36,863 nucleotides of DNA from an uncultured bacterium (GTDB lineage Bacteria; Planctomycetota; Phycisphaerae; Phycisphaerales; UBA1924). The stretch is from the NCBI GenBank assembly GCA_938003595.1, contig CALKYH010000277.1, positions 1 to 36,863 on the forward strand. Reading direction: 5' to 3'. The notes under the pieces were generated by a model. It ran no database searches. It saw nothing but the letters and a program-made list of their open reading frames with translations, and had not been told where the DNA came from. Made by a program: the position numbers and the translations under genes. This document shows positions 1 to 8,239 of this stretch, piece after piece (within the stretch, counting starts at the first letter, position 1; every line of letters starts with the position of its first letter).

Positions 1-2772
1 ATCGCGCCCAAGGGCGGCGTGTTCCGCGGCTCGGGCGCGCTGGTGACGCTGGGCGACACGCCGAGCGACTCCGAGGCCGGGCTGGAGGCGCTGCGCGACG
101 GCGTGTACCAGGAGGTCTCGTTCGAGACGCGCGGCTTCGGCGAGGACGCCTACCCCGGCTCGCAGATGGGCGCGATCGCGCTCATCCGCCAGACGCTCAG
201 CGACGCCGCCTGGTACGACGCGGACGGCGCTTCGTACGCGGCGAACCCCGGCGCCCGCTCGCGCCCGATGCCGGCCGACGCGCTGGTCGCCCTGAAGCCC
301 GGCGCCGACGCGGCTCCCCTGCTGTTCAATGTGAGCAACGAGCTGGAGGTCCTCCGGGCGGCGAAGATCGCCAAGGAGTTCGACCGCAAGGCGATCGTCC
401 TGGGCTCGGGCACGGAGTTCCGCCGGCTGGACGCGATCGAGGACACCGGGCTGTCGCTGATCGTGCCGCTGAACTTCCCCGAGACTCCGAAGGTGCAGAC
501 CCAGGCGGAGATGGAGTCCGTCGGGCTGCGCGAGCTGATGACCTGGGAGCAGGCGCCGACGAACCCGCGCCGTCTGGACAACGCGGGCGTGACGATCGCG
601 CTGACGACGGACAAGCTCAAGAAGCGCGATGACTTCATGAAGAACCTCCGCAAGGCCATCGAGCACGGCCTGAACGAGGACCGCGCCCTGGCCATGCTCA
701 CCACCGTGCCCGCCGAGATGCTCGGCGTGTCCGACCGGATGGGCCAGATCGGCCAGGGCCAGCTGGCGAATCTGGTCATCGTGAGCGGCCCGCTGTTCGA
801 CGCCAAGGCCGAGGTCCGCGATGTCTGGGTGGACGGCGCCCGGTACGAGATCAAGGCGGCGCCGACGCTGGCGATCGACGGGAAGTGGAACGCGGTGTTC
901 GGCGTCGACGGCGGCCCGAGCGCCACGATGACGATCAAGAGCAAGGACGGCAAGGACCACACCGTCACCGCCAAGATGGGCGAGGAGGAGATGAAGGCCC
1001 GGGCGTTCCGCGCGTCGGAGAACCGGCTGAGCTTCATCCTCGATTCCTCGGACGAGCCCAAGGGCGCGTACACGATGTCGGCGGTGGTGGACGGCGACGA
1101 GATCCTCGGCACGGGCACGGACCCGACGGGCCGCGCCTTCCGCTGGACCGCCAGCCGCGCGCCCGCCGAGGACAAGCCCGCCGACGAGGCCAAGGCCGAC
1201 GACGAGAAGGACGAGAACGCCGACAAGGACGGCGAGAAGGCGGACGGCGACGAGAACGAGAAGGACAAGAAGAAGCCGGAGGTCCCCGAGACCTACGGCT
1301 ATCCCTTCGGCGCCTTCGCCATCACGGAGCAGCCGGCCCAGGACGACCTGTTCATCACCAACGCCACGATCTGGACGAGCGGCCCCGAGGGCGTGATCGA
1401 GAACGGTTCGATCTACATCAAGGGCGGCAAGGTGTCCGCGATCGGCGCCAACCTGCGGGCGCCGACGGGCGTGCAGACGATCGACGCCGCGGGCAAGCAT
1501 GTGACGCCCGGCCTGATCGACGCCCACAGCCACACCGGCATCAGCAGCGGCGTGAACGAGGGCACGCAGGCGATCACGGCGGAGGTCCGCATCGGCGATG
1601 TGATCGACCCCGACGACGCGGGCTGGTACCGCGAGCTGGCGGGCGGCCTGACCGCGGTGAACCAGCTGCACGGCTCGGCGAACCCGATCGGCGGCCAGAA
1701 CTCCGTCGTGAAGATCCGCTGGGGCGCCCCCCACCCCGACGACATGAAGATCCAGGGCGCTCCCCAGGGCATCAAGTTCGCGCTGGGCGAGAATGTGAAG
1801 CAGTCCAACTGGGGCGAGCGGAACACGACCCGCTACCCGCAGACGCGCATGGGCGTGGAGACGATCATCGTCGACGCGTTCACCGCGGCCCGCGAGTACG
1901 GCGAGCGCCAGGCGGCCTGGAACAAGATGAGCGCGGGCGAGCGGCGCGGCAAGCAGGCGCCGCAGCGCGACCTGGAGCTGGAGGCGCTCAACGAGATCCT
2001 CGCGGGCGACCGGCTCGTGCACTGCCATTCGTATCGCCAGGACGAGATCCTGATGCTCTGCCGCGTCGCGGAGCGGTTCGGCTTCCGCATCGGCACCTTC
2101 CAGCATGTGCTGGAGGGCTACAAGGTGGCGGACGCGATCAAGGCCAACGCGATCGGCGGCTCCAGCTTCTCCGACTGGTGGGCCTACAAGATGGAGGTCA
2201 TCGACGCGATCCCGGAGAACGGCGCGATCATGACCGAGGTCGGCGTCGTGGTGTCGTTCAACTCCGACTCCGACGAGCTGGCCCGGCGCATGAACACCGA
2301 GGCGGCCAAGGCCGTGAAGTACGGCGGCGTCGCCCCGGCCGAGGCGCTGAAGTTCGTCACTATCAACCCCGCCAAGCAGCTGGGCATCGACAAGATGACC
2401 GGCTCGCTCGAGGTCGGCAAGGACGCGGACCTGGTCATCTGGTCGGGCGACCCGCTGTCGGCGTTCTCGCGCTGCGAGGCGACCTACATCGACGGCCGGC
2501 GCTACTTCTCGCTCGAGGAAGACGCGAAGAACCGCGAGGCCGTGACCGCCGAGCGCAGCCGCATCATCCAGAAGATCCTCGCCGAGGGCGCGAAGAAGCC
2601 GGCCAAGAAGCCCGGCGACGACAAGCCCGGCGAGGCCAAGGACGAGGCCGCCCCGACGGACGAGCTGGCCCAGGCCCTCTACGAGCGCAACATGCGGCTC
2701 CTCCGCGCCGGCGTCGACCCCGACGCGCACCGCTGCGGCGAGTGCGGCACGCTCGACCTCCACGCCCACTGA
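1..2772 (+). CDS. Tandem-domain amidohydrolase, 5' end outside the window
   Basis: The frame is open from base 1, so the true start lies upstream; at least 923 codons are present. The first ~290 residues look like the C-terminal half of an amidohydrolase barrel plus its small composite domain, but no metal-ligand histidines are visible there. A beta-rich segment follows, then a charged Glu/Asp/Lys linker (about 1160-1290). A second complete amidohydrolase domain starts near 1345: the composite-domain strand leads to GLIDAHSHTG with the HxH pair at 1525-1533. Later candidate ligands are His in LVHCHS (about 2020) and in FQHVLEG (about 2100), and an Asp-rich SFNSDSDE (about 2260). The tail has another charged linker and ends CGECGTLDLHAH. 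The family hydrolyses C-N bonds, often in dipeptides or cyclic imides; the substrate cannot be read. The next gene is a paralogue 23 bp downstream, so they are probably co-transcribed. Confidence 0.88.
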   Translation: MAPKGGVFRGSGALVTLGDTPSDSEAGLEALRDGVYQEVSFETRGFGEDAYPGSQMGAIALIRQTLSDAAWYDADGASYAANPGARSRPMPADALVALKPGADAAPLLFNVSNELEVLRAAKIAKEFDRKAIVLGSGTEFRRLDAIEDTGLSLIVPLNFPETPKVQTQAEMESVGLRELMTWEQAPTNPRRLDNAGVTIALTTDKLKKRDDFMKNLRKAIEHGLNEDRALAMLTTVPAEMLGVSDRMGQIGQGQLANLVIVSGPLFDAKAEVRDVWVDGARYEIKAAPTLAIDGKWNAVFGVDGGPSATMTIKSKDGKDHTVTAKMGEEEMKARAFRASENRLSFILDSSDEPKGAYTMSAVVDGDEILGTGTDPTGRAFRWTASRAPAEDKPADEAKADDEKDENADKDGEKADGDENEKDKKKPEVPETYGYPFGAFAITEQPAQDDLFITNATIWTSGPEGVIENGSIYIKGGKVSAIGANLRAPTGVQTIDAAGKHVTPGLIDAHSHTGISSGVNEGTQAITAEVRIGDVIDPDDAGWYRELAGGLTAVNQLHGSANPIGGQNSVVKIRWGAPHPDDMKIQGAPQGIKFALGENVKQSNWGERNTTRYPQTRMGVETIIVDAFTAAREYGERQAAWNKMSAGERRGKQAPQRDLELEALNEILAGDRLVHCHSYRQDEILMLCRVAERFGFRIGTFQHVLEGYKVADAIKANAIGGSSFSDWWAYKMEVIDAIPENGAIMTEVGVVVSFNSDSDELARRMNTEAAKAVKYGGVAPAEALKFVTINPAKQLGIDKMTGSLEVGKDADLVIWSGDPLSAFSRCEATYIDGRRYFSLEEDAKNREAVTAERSRIIQKILAEGAKKPAKKPGDDKPGEAKDEAAPTDELAQALYERNMRLLRAGVDPDAHRCGECGTLDLHAH

Positions 2773-2795
2773 ACCTTCTCACAGGGAACACACCC

Positions 2796-4139
2796 ATGAC
2801 CCTGCTCCGCACTGTTGTGACGACCTTCGCCGCCGCCGCCCTCTTCGGCAGCGCGTCGGCCCAGGACCTGGGCGTCCCCGCGCCCGCCCAGACCAAGCCC
2901 ATCCTCATCCGCAACGCCACGATCCACCCGGTCTCCGGGCCCGTGGTGAACAACGGCTTCGTGCTGCTGGTGGACGGCAAGATCGGCCAGATCGGCGCCG
3001 CCGGCGACGCCGTGTTCTCGACGAACATGCCGCCCGAGGTCGTGGACGCCTCCGGCAAGCATGTCTACCCCGGCCTGATCAACGCGACCACGCTCATCGG
3101 CCTGCTCGAGGTCGGCGCCGTTCGTTCGACGCTGGACTACGCCGAGGTCGGCGCCGTGACGCCCGAGGTCCGCGCGGCCGTCTCCGTCAACCCGGACTCG
3201 ACGCAGATCCCCGTGACGCGCTCCAACGGCGTGCTCGTGGTCGGCGTGATGCCCGAGGGCGGCACGATCCCCGGGCGCGCCTCGGTGATGCGCCTGGACG
3301 GCTGGACCTGGGAAGGCCTGACCGTCGCCGACGACGCGGGCCTGATCATCAACTGGCCCAATGTGAACCCCATCCGCTCGCGCTGGATGCAGCAGTCCGA
3401 CGAGGAGCAGGCCGAAACGATGCGGAAGAACCTGCGCGTCATCGACGACGCGTTCCGCGAGGCCATGGCCTACTTCGCCTCGCGCAAGGCCGACCCCACC
3501 ACGCCGACCAGCACCCGGTGGGAGTCGATGCGCCCGACGATCGAGGCGGGCAAGCAGATCTTCATCCGCGCCCAGGAGGCCGAGCAGATCCGCTCCGCCG
3601 TGTCGTGGGCGGTGGAGAACGGCTACAAGCCGGTCATCGTCGGCGGGCGCGACGCCGCGAAGTGCGCCGACCTGCTCAAGAAGCACGATGTCGGCGTGAT
3701 CATCACCGGGGTGCACCGCCTGCCCTCGCGCGACGATGCGCCGTACGACGAGCCCTTCACGCTGCCCTACGAGCTGGAGGCGGCGGGCGTCCGCTGGGCG
3801 CTGGGCGCCTCCTCCACGGGCTACGGCAACGACCGCAACCTGCCGTACCACGCCGCGACGGCCGTGGCCTACGGTCTGGACCACGACGCGGCGCTGCGTT
3901 CGATCACGCTCTCCGCGGCCGAGCTCCTCGGTGTGGGCGAAACGCTGGGCTCGCTCGAGAACGGCAAGTCCGCGACGCTCATCATCACGACGGGCGACCC
4001 GATGGAGATCACCACGAAGATCGAGCGGGCCTATATCGACGGCAAGGAGATCGACCTGTCGAACAAGCAGACCAAGCTCGCGGACAAGTACCGCGAGCGG
4101 TACCGCCAGATGGGCGTGATCCCGGCCAAGGCCGACTGA
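2796..4139 (+). CDS. Exported amidohydrolase-like protein lacking the HxH metal site
   Basis: 447 aa. An N-terminal signal peptide (basic MTLLR, hydrophobic core, cleavage after SASAQ) indicates export. The amidohydrolase fold is clear: composite-domain strands, then GKHVYPGLINA where active relatives read GLIDAHxH, and a C-terminal ELLGVGETLGSLENGKSATLIITTGDP segment (broken here by context) typical of the family's last helix and strand. The HxH is replaced by Thr-Thr-Leu at about 3088-3099, so metal binding at the usual site is unlikely. ATG 2796 was chosen for the signal peptide and an AGGGA about 9 bases upstream. The frame stays open far upstream, but that stretch is an alternate frame of the preceding gene. 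It probably forms a complex with, or regulates, the catalytic neighbour; that role is inference. It ends 7 bp from a convergent gene. Confidence 0.88.
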   Translation: MTLLRTVVTTFAAAALFGSASAQDLGVPAPAQTKPILIRNATIHPVSGPVVNNGFVLLVDGKIGQIGAAGDAVFSTNMPPEVVDASGKHVYPGLINATTLIGLLEVGAVRSTLDYAEVGAVTPEVRAAVSVNPDSTQIPVTRSNGVLVVGVMPEGGTIPGRASVMRLDGWTWEGLTVADDAGLIINWPNVNPIRSRWMQQSDEEQAETMRKNLRVIDDAFREAMAYFASRKADPTTPTSTRWESMRPTIEAGKQIFIRAQEAEQIRSAVSWAVENGYKPVIVGGRDAAKCADLLKKHDVGVIITGVHRLPSRDDAPYDEPFTLPYELEAAGVRWALGASSTGYGNDRNLPYHAATAVAYGLDHDAALRSITLSAAELLGVGETLGSLENGKSATLIITTGDPMEITTKIERAYIDGKEIDLSNKQTKLADKYRERYRQMGVIPAKAD

Positions 4140-4146
4140 GGCGACA

Positions 4147-5403
4147 TCAGGCGTCGGACGCGTGGCGCAGGGCCTCCTCGGCCTTGCGCGTGAAGAGCCG
4201 GTAGGCGCCGACGGCGCACTCGGCGGTCAGCGCGCCCGCGAGCAGCGACAGCGTGAGCGGGCCGCTCAGGACCCCCATCGCGCTCAGCGCCAGCGTGAGC
4301 GAGCACTGCGCGACGCCCACGCCGGCGGCGATCTGCGCCGTCGCCCGCTCCATGGATTCGTCCAGGCCGGCGCGTCCCACGAGCAGCCAGCCGGCCGCGG
4401 CCGAGCACCACCGCCCGTCGCTGGAGGCGATCACGCCGACGGCGAACGCGATCCAGAACGCGCTGTCGGCGGCGCTGAACAGCGCGTAGGGATCCACACG
4501 CATGGCCGCGGCGGCGCAGGCGCTCGGGGCGAGCGCGGCGTAGACCACCCCGTGCAGCGTGCGGCGAGCGCCTCGCTTGGAACGCTTCTTTCTCATCCGG
4601 CGCAGGCCGATGAGCGCGGGCAGGGCGCCGATGGCGAGCAGGGCCGACGCTGCGGCGCCCGCTCCGGCCAGCATGCCCACGCCCAGCGCGGCGCCGGAGG
4701 CCTGGTCGGTTCGGAGATCGCGCCCGAATCGGCCCGTGCGCCGGGCGCGGAGCCCGGGCGTCGCCCAGCCCGCTCCAACGGCGCCGCCGAACGCGAGGGC
4801 GGCGCGCCAATCGGTCCCGAGCAGCAGCGCCAGCGCCCCCGCGCCAAGGGCGCCTGCAAACAGAGCTCCCAGTGTTCCCGCGGCGCGGGAGCGGATGCGA
4901 TCCGCTTCGGGCATGGGCCGGCGCGAGGCGTCGGCCAGACGCAGGAAGTACGGGACGATCAGCGTCAGGGCGGCCACGCCGAGGCCGACGGCGCCGATGG
5001 TGTCCGCCCGGCGCTCCAGGGCGCGCAGCTCCGCGGCGCGGGGGCCGGCCAAGACGGCCTCGTGCCGGGCGCGGAGTTCGGCGACGGCCGCGGGCGTGAC
5101 ATCGGCGGACTGCAGGACAGCGATCTCGATGGCCTGGCGCTGGGCGAGGCGCTGGCGGGCCTCGCGCTCGACCGTGGCGCCGGTGAAGAGAGCTTCGTAG
5201 GCGTCGGGGGCGACGCGCCCGAGGGCGCCAGGGCCGGCGAGCACACCGGCGAGGATCCCCCCCACCACCGCGCAGGCTGCGGCGGCGCCGCCGAACAGGC
5301 GCGCCGAGCGCATCAGCCAGGCCATCGCCATCGCGGGCAGGGCGATGAGGCCCAGCGCCGCCAGCGCCACGGCCCACTCCGGCCAGTTGGGGATCGTGCC
5401 CAT
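4147..5403 (-). CDS. Multi-spanning membrane protein of unknown function
   Basis: 418 aa, not recognised. Two hydrophobic segments near the N-terminus (about residues 8-28 and 36-58) precede a charged, Ala/Arg/Glu-rich helical stretch (about 65-130, possible coiled coil). Six or more further hydrophobic segments follow, with a basic loop RRMRKKRSKRG near residue 270. No catalytic motif was identified. ATG 5403 was preferred over an upstream in-frame start because a TAGACT element (5411-5416) sits 7 bases before it and the longer form would overlap lgt. It is divergent from lgt with 38 bp between start codons, and convergent with the amidohydrolase at 4139. A transporter-like role is possible but unsupported. 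Confidence 0.75.
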   Translation of the reverse strand: MGTIPNWPEWAVALAALGLIALPAMAMAWLMRSARLFGGAAAACAVVGGILAGVLAGPGALGRVAPDAYEALFTGATVEREARQRLAQRQAIEIAVLQSADVTPAAVAELRARHEAVLAGPRAAELRALERRADTIGAVGLGVAALTLIVPYFLRLADASRRPMPEADRIRSRAAGTLGALFAGALGAGALALLLGTDWRAALAFGGAVGAGWATPGLRARRTGRFGRDLRTDQASGAALGVGMLAGAGAAASALLAIGALPALIGLRRMRKKRSKRGARRTLHGVVYAALAPSACAAAAMRVDPYALFSAADSAFWIAFAVGVIASSDGRWCSAAAGWLLVGRAGLDESMERATAQIAAGVGVAQCSLTLALSAMGVLSGPLTLSLLAGALTAECAVGAYRLFTRKAEEALRHASDA

Positions 5404-5410
5404 GCGGCGC

Positions 5411-5416
5411 AGTCTA
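5411..5416 (-). promoter_or_regulatory. -10 element TAGACT of the 5403 gene
   Basis: On the minus strand TAGACT is followed by 7 bases and then ATG at 5403, with no Shine-Dalgarno. This spacing would put the transcription start at or next to the start codon, giving a leaderless mRNA. No convincing -35 was seen. Confidence 0.5.
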
Positions 5417-5427
5417 GCGGGGGCGAG

Positions 5428-5433
5428 TATCCT
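5428..5433 (+). promoter_or_regulatory. -10 element TATCCT of lgt
   Basis: TATCCT lies 8 bases before the lgt ATG (5442) and there is no ribosome-binding site, suggesting a leaderless or nearly leaderless transcript. It sits within 12 bp of the opposite-strand -10, so polymerases on the two genes would compete. Confidence 0.5.
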
Positions 5434-5441
5434 CACGCGCG

Positions 5442-6485
5442 ATGGCCACACTCGCGGCCTGGCTGCACACGATCGACCCGTTCGCCCTCCGGTTGACGAA
5501 CGATGTCGGCGTGCGCTGGTACGGGCTGGCGTACATCACGGGGTTCATCGGGGCGTGGCTGGTCCTGCGGATCCTCGCCAAGCGCCGGCTGATCCTGATG
5601 ACGCCCGAGCAGGCGAGCGACGCGGTCTTCGCGGTGGTGCTGGGCACGCTCATCGGCGGGCGCGTGGGCTATGTGCTCATCTACGACATCTCGCTGCTGT
5701 GGACCTTCATGCCCTCGCCGCCGTGGTGGGGCCTGCTGGCGATCAACCGGGGCGGGATGTCGAGCCACGGCGGGATGATGGGCATCGCGCTCGCGTGCTG
5801 GTGGACCGCGCGCAAGATGCGCATCCCGGCGCTGCATGTCATGGACTGCTTCGCGCTGGTGAGCCCGATCGGCGTGCTGTGCGGGCGGCTGGCGAACTTC
5901 GTGAACGGCGAGCTGCTGGGCAAGATCGTGGCGATGCCGGGCGAACCGGCGCCGCGCTGGGCGGTGAAGTTCCCGCAGGAGCTGCTCGAGGGCCACGCGC
6001 CGCCATTGACCGAGGAACAATCGGCCCAGCTGGATGCGCTGCTGCTGCGGGTGGCCTCGCCCGGCGACCTGCGCGTGGACGCGATCCGGACCCTGATCGA
6101 CGACATCCAGAACGGCGCGACCGATCTGGCCCACGACCTCGAGCCGCTGCTGGCGGCGAGGCATCCGTCCCAGCTCTACCAGGCGGCGGCGGAGGGACTG
6201 ATCGTGGGGCTGGCGTTGTGGCTCATCTGGGCGAAGCCGCGCCGGCCCGGCGTGATCGCCGGGTGGTTCTTCATCATCTACGGCGCGGGGCGGATCCTCA
6301 CCGAGCTCTGGCGCCTGCCCGACGCGCACCTGGCGGTGCAGAGGCCCGGCGGCCTGTCCTACGGGCAGTGGCTGAGCGTGGGGATGCTCGCGGTCGGCGC
6401 GGCGCTGCTGTGGCGGGCGCTGCGCGATCGTTCGGCGCCGCTGGTCGGGGGATGGTGGAGTCGCAAGGCCGCCGGGGCGGCTTAG
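5442..6485 (+). CDS. lgt: Prolipoprotein diacylglyceryl transferase
   Basis: 347 aa. The enzyme transfers diacylglycerol from phosphatidylglycerol to the lipobox cysteine of prolipoproteins in the inner membrane. Several membrane segments carry the family's signatures: GGRVGYVL (about 72-79), SSHGGMMG with His109, GRLANFVNGELLG (about 148-160), HPSQLYQ (about 241-247) and GAGRILTELWR near the end. Length exceeds the usual 260-290 aa because of a hydrophilic insert of about 60 residues (about 166-240) between the GRxxNFxNxE motif and HPSQLY. Substrates in this window would include the lipoproteins at 20224 and 34043. The start is fixed by the -10 box just upstream. The stop is one base from the convergent trxA stop. 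Confidence 0.96.
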   Translation: MATLAAWLHTIDPFALRLTNDVGVRWYGLAYITGFIGAWLVLRILAKRRLILMTPEQASDAVFAVVLGTLIGGRVGYVLIYDISLLWTFMPSPPWWGLLAINRGGMSSHGGMMGIALACWWTARKMRIPALHVMDCFALVSPIGVLCGRLANFVNGELLGKIVAMPGEPAPRWAVKFPQELLEGHAPPLTEEQSAQLDALLLRVASPGDLRVDAIRTLIDDIQNGATDLAHDLEPLLAARHPSQLYQAAAEGLIVGLALWLIWAKPRRPGVIAGWFFIIYGAGRILTELWRLPDAHLAVQRPGGLSYGQWLSVGMLAVGAALLWRALRDRSAPLVGGWWSRKAAGAA

Positions 6486-6486
6486 G

Positions 6487-6822
6487 TCAGGCGGACAGGG
6501 CGGCGTCGATCGCGGCCTTGAAGTCGGCCTTCTTGGTCAGACCGACGAACTTCTGCTTCACCTGGCCATCCTTGAAGAGCAGGATGGTGGGGATCGCGGA
6601 GATGTTGAACTTCACGCTCACATCGCGGTTGGCGTCGGTGTCGACCTTGCCGACCTTGATCTTGCCGGCGTACTCGTCGGCGATCTCGTCGATGGTCGGA
6701 CCGAGCATGCGGCAGGGCATGCACCACTCGGCCCAGAAGTCCACGAGGACGGGCTCGCCGGAGCGGATGACCTCGCCGTCGAAGTTGCTGTCAGTGAACT
6801 CAAGCGTGTTCTTGCCGGCCAT
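6487..6822 (-). CDS. trxA: Thioredoxin
   Basis: 111 aa, single thioredoxin fold. This is a cytoplasmic dithiol reductant recycled by thioredoxin reductase. The active site is WCMPC (Cys34, Cys37) instead of the usual WCGPC, followed by the conserved cis-proline in ISAIPT (Pro78), the strand ending KVDTD, and the glycine of the LFKDGQ loop. No signal peptide. The start at 6822 is supported by AGGAG about 7 bases upstream on the minus strand. A TACCAT (6895-6900) could be its -10 element. It follows folP by 98 bp, so read-through from folP is also possible. It ends tail to tail with lgt, with one base between. Confidence 0.96.
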   Translation of the reverse strand: MAGKNTLEFTDSNFDGEVIRSGEPVLVDFWAEWCMPCRMLGPTIDEIADEYAGKIKVGKVDTDANRDVSVKFNISAIPTILLFKDGQVKQKFVGLTKKADFKAAIDAALSA

Positions 6823-6920
6823 GCATCGTCTCCTGAAGGTCGCCCGCGGATCGGGCCGTCGGCTCGCCGCGCACCCTGGCGGCGCGGGAACCCAATGGTA
6901 GAAGGCCCCCCAGCCCGGGG

Positions 6921-7814
6921 CTAGCGTGCCCCCCGAACCCCGGCGCCGAGGATCGCCTCCGCCGTCCGCAGGGCCTGCGCGTGGGCCGCGACATCGTGGA
7001 TCCGGAACAACCGGACGCCCGCCAGTCGGTGGGCCACGGTCACGGCCACTGATCCTTCGACGCGCTCACGGGGCTCTGTCTTACCGACCGCGGCGCCGAT
7101 GAAGGACTTGCGGCTCGCGGCGCTGAGCACGGCGAACCCATCGGGGCAGGCCTCGCCGATCCTCGCGATCAGTTCGAAGTTCTGCGACACCGACTTGCCG
7201 AAGCCCAGGCCCGGGTCCACGACGATCGCCTCCGGCGCGACGCCGGCCCGCTGCGCGGCGCCGGCCCGTTCGTGCAGGCACGCGCGGACCGCCTGCACGA
7301 CTCCGCCTTCGAAGTGAGGCTCCGTGGCGTGTCGATCGGAATAGCGGTCCCGCGGCGGGGGCGCCGCGCGGTGCATCAGGATGATCCCGGCGCCCCGCTC
7401 CGCGGCGAGGGGGAGCATCGCGGGGTCCTCCAGTCCGGCGGAGACATCGTTGATCGCGTCGGCGCCGGCGTCGAGGGCGGCGCGGGCGACGGCGGCGCGG
7501 GTGGTGTCCACGCTGATGGGCGCCGCGACGCCTGCGGCGCGGATCGCGGCGATCGCGGGGATCACGCGGCGCAGCTGCTCGGCCTCGTCGACGCGCGCGG
7601 CGCCGGGGCGGGTGGATTCACCGCCCAGGTCGAGCATGTCGGCGCCCTCGGCGACGGCCTGCGCGGCGCGGTCCGCCGCGGCGCGGGGGTCGAGCGCTTC
7701 GCCCCCGTCGGAGAAGCTGTCGGGCGTGACATTGATGATCGCGATCAGGCGCGCGCGGTCGAGCGGGAGCGTGCGCCCGCCGGCCAGCGCCCAGCTCGCC
7801 GGTTGCGTCAGCAA
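6921..7814 (-). CDS. folP: Dihydropteroate synthase
   Basis: 297 aa. The enzyme condenses p-aminobenzoate with 6-hydroxymethyl-dihydropterin pyrophosphate in folate synthesis. Signature segments are INVTPDSFSDGG (about 27-38), LGGESTRPGA, DTTRAAVARAAL, DPGLGFGKS, SRKSFIG and RIHDV, all in the expected order for a TIM barrel. The likely start is TTG at 7814, one base after the TGA of the upstream AhpD-like gene. An ATG or GTG start would require a long N-terminal extension overlapping that gene. Translation is therefore probably coupled to the upstream cistron. The target of sulfonamides is this family. Confidence 0.94.
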   Translation of the reverse strand: MLTQPASWALAGGRTLPLDRARLIAIINVTPDSFSDGGEALDPRAAADRAAQAVAEGADMLDLGGESTRPGAARVDEAEQLRRVIPAIAAIRAAGVAAPISVDTTRAAVARAALDAGADAINDVSAGLEDPAMLPLAAERGAGIILMHRAAPPPRDRYSDRHATEPHFEGGVVQAVRACLHERAGAAQRAGVAPEAIVVDPGLGFGKSVSQNFELIARIGEACPDGFAVLSAASRKSFIGAAVGKTEPRERVEGSVAVTVAHRLAGVRLFRIHDVAAHAQALRTAEAILGAGVRGAR

Positions 7815-7815
7815 C

Positions 7816-8178
7816 TCAGGCCTTCCCGGCGCGCTCGGCGTAGAGCTCGTCCATCGAGTGCGCGGCGTGGCGGAGGTGCGGGATCGTGATGGAGCCGCCG
7901 ACCACGAGGGCGACATTGAGGGCATCTTCGAGCTGGTCGCGCGGGACGCCGGCCTTCACGCACTGCTCGAGGTGGTAGTCGATGCAGTCGTTGCAGCGCA
8001 GCACCGTGGAGGCGACCAGGCCGAGCAGTTCCTTCGTGCGGGCGTCGAGGGCGCCGTCGCGGTAGGCCGCGGTGTCAAGCGTGAGGAAGCGCTTGATGCC
8101 GAGGTGATCGGCGCTGTCGAGGCGCGCCTGGCCGGCGGCGCGTTCGGTGCGGAATTCACGGATCGTTCGTCGCGCCAT
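7816..8178 (-). CDS. Carboxymuconolactone decarboxylase/AhpD-family protein
   Basis: 120 aa, all-helical. The AhpD-type redox motif is intact: Glu50, eleven residues, Cys62-x-x-Cys65, three residues, His69. Members of this family with that motif act as small thiol peroxidases/disulfide reductases rather than decarboxylases. ATG 8178 was chosen because AGGAGG lies 8 bases upstream on the minus strand; a longer frame exists but lacks this site. A TAGCGT about 30 bases upstream may be its -10. The stop abuts the TTG of folP, suggesting an operon with folP and perhaps trxA. A redox link to thioredoxin is plausible but inferred. Confidence 0.88.
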   Translation of the reverse strand: MARRTIREFRTERAAGQARLDSADHLGIKRFLTLDTAAYRDGALDARTKELLGLVASTVLRCNDCIDYHLEQCVKAGVPRDQLEDALNVALVVGGSITIPHLRHAAHSMDELYAERAGKA

Positions 8179-8239
8179 CGCGGGGCCTCCTGGGGAAAGG
8201 GCGCCCACACGCTAGCGGGGTCGGGCGGCGGCCGCGATG

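Noticed and set aside
885..2795. Upstream extension of the second amidohydrolase frame
   Set aside because: It runs in a second frame of the first amidohydrolase and gives an Arg-rich nonsense peptide. ATG 2796 has a signal peptide and a ribosome site.
1..4139. A frameshift splitting one long amidohydrolase gene
   Set aside because: The downstream protein begins with its own signal peptide and a complete N-terminal composite domain, so it is a separate paralogue.
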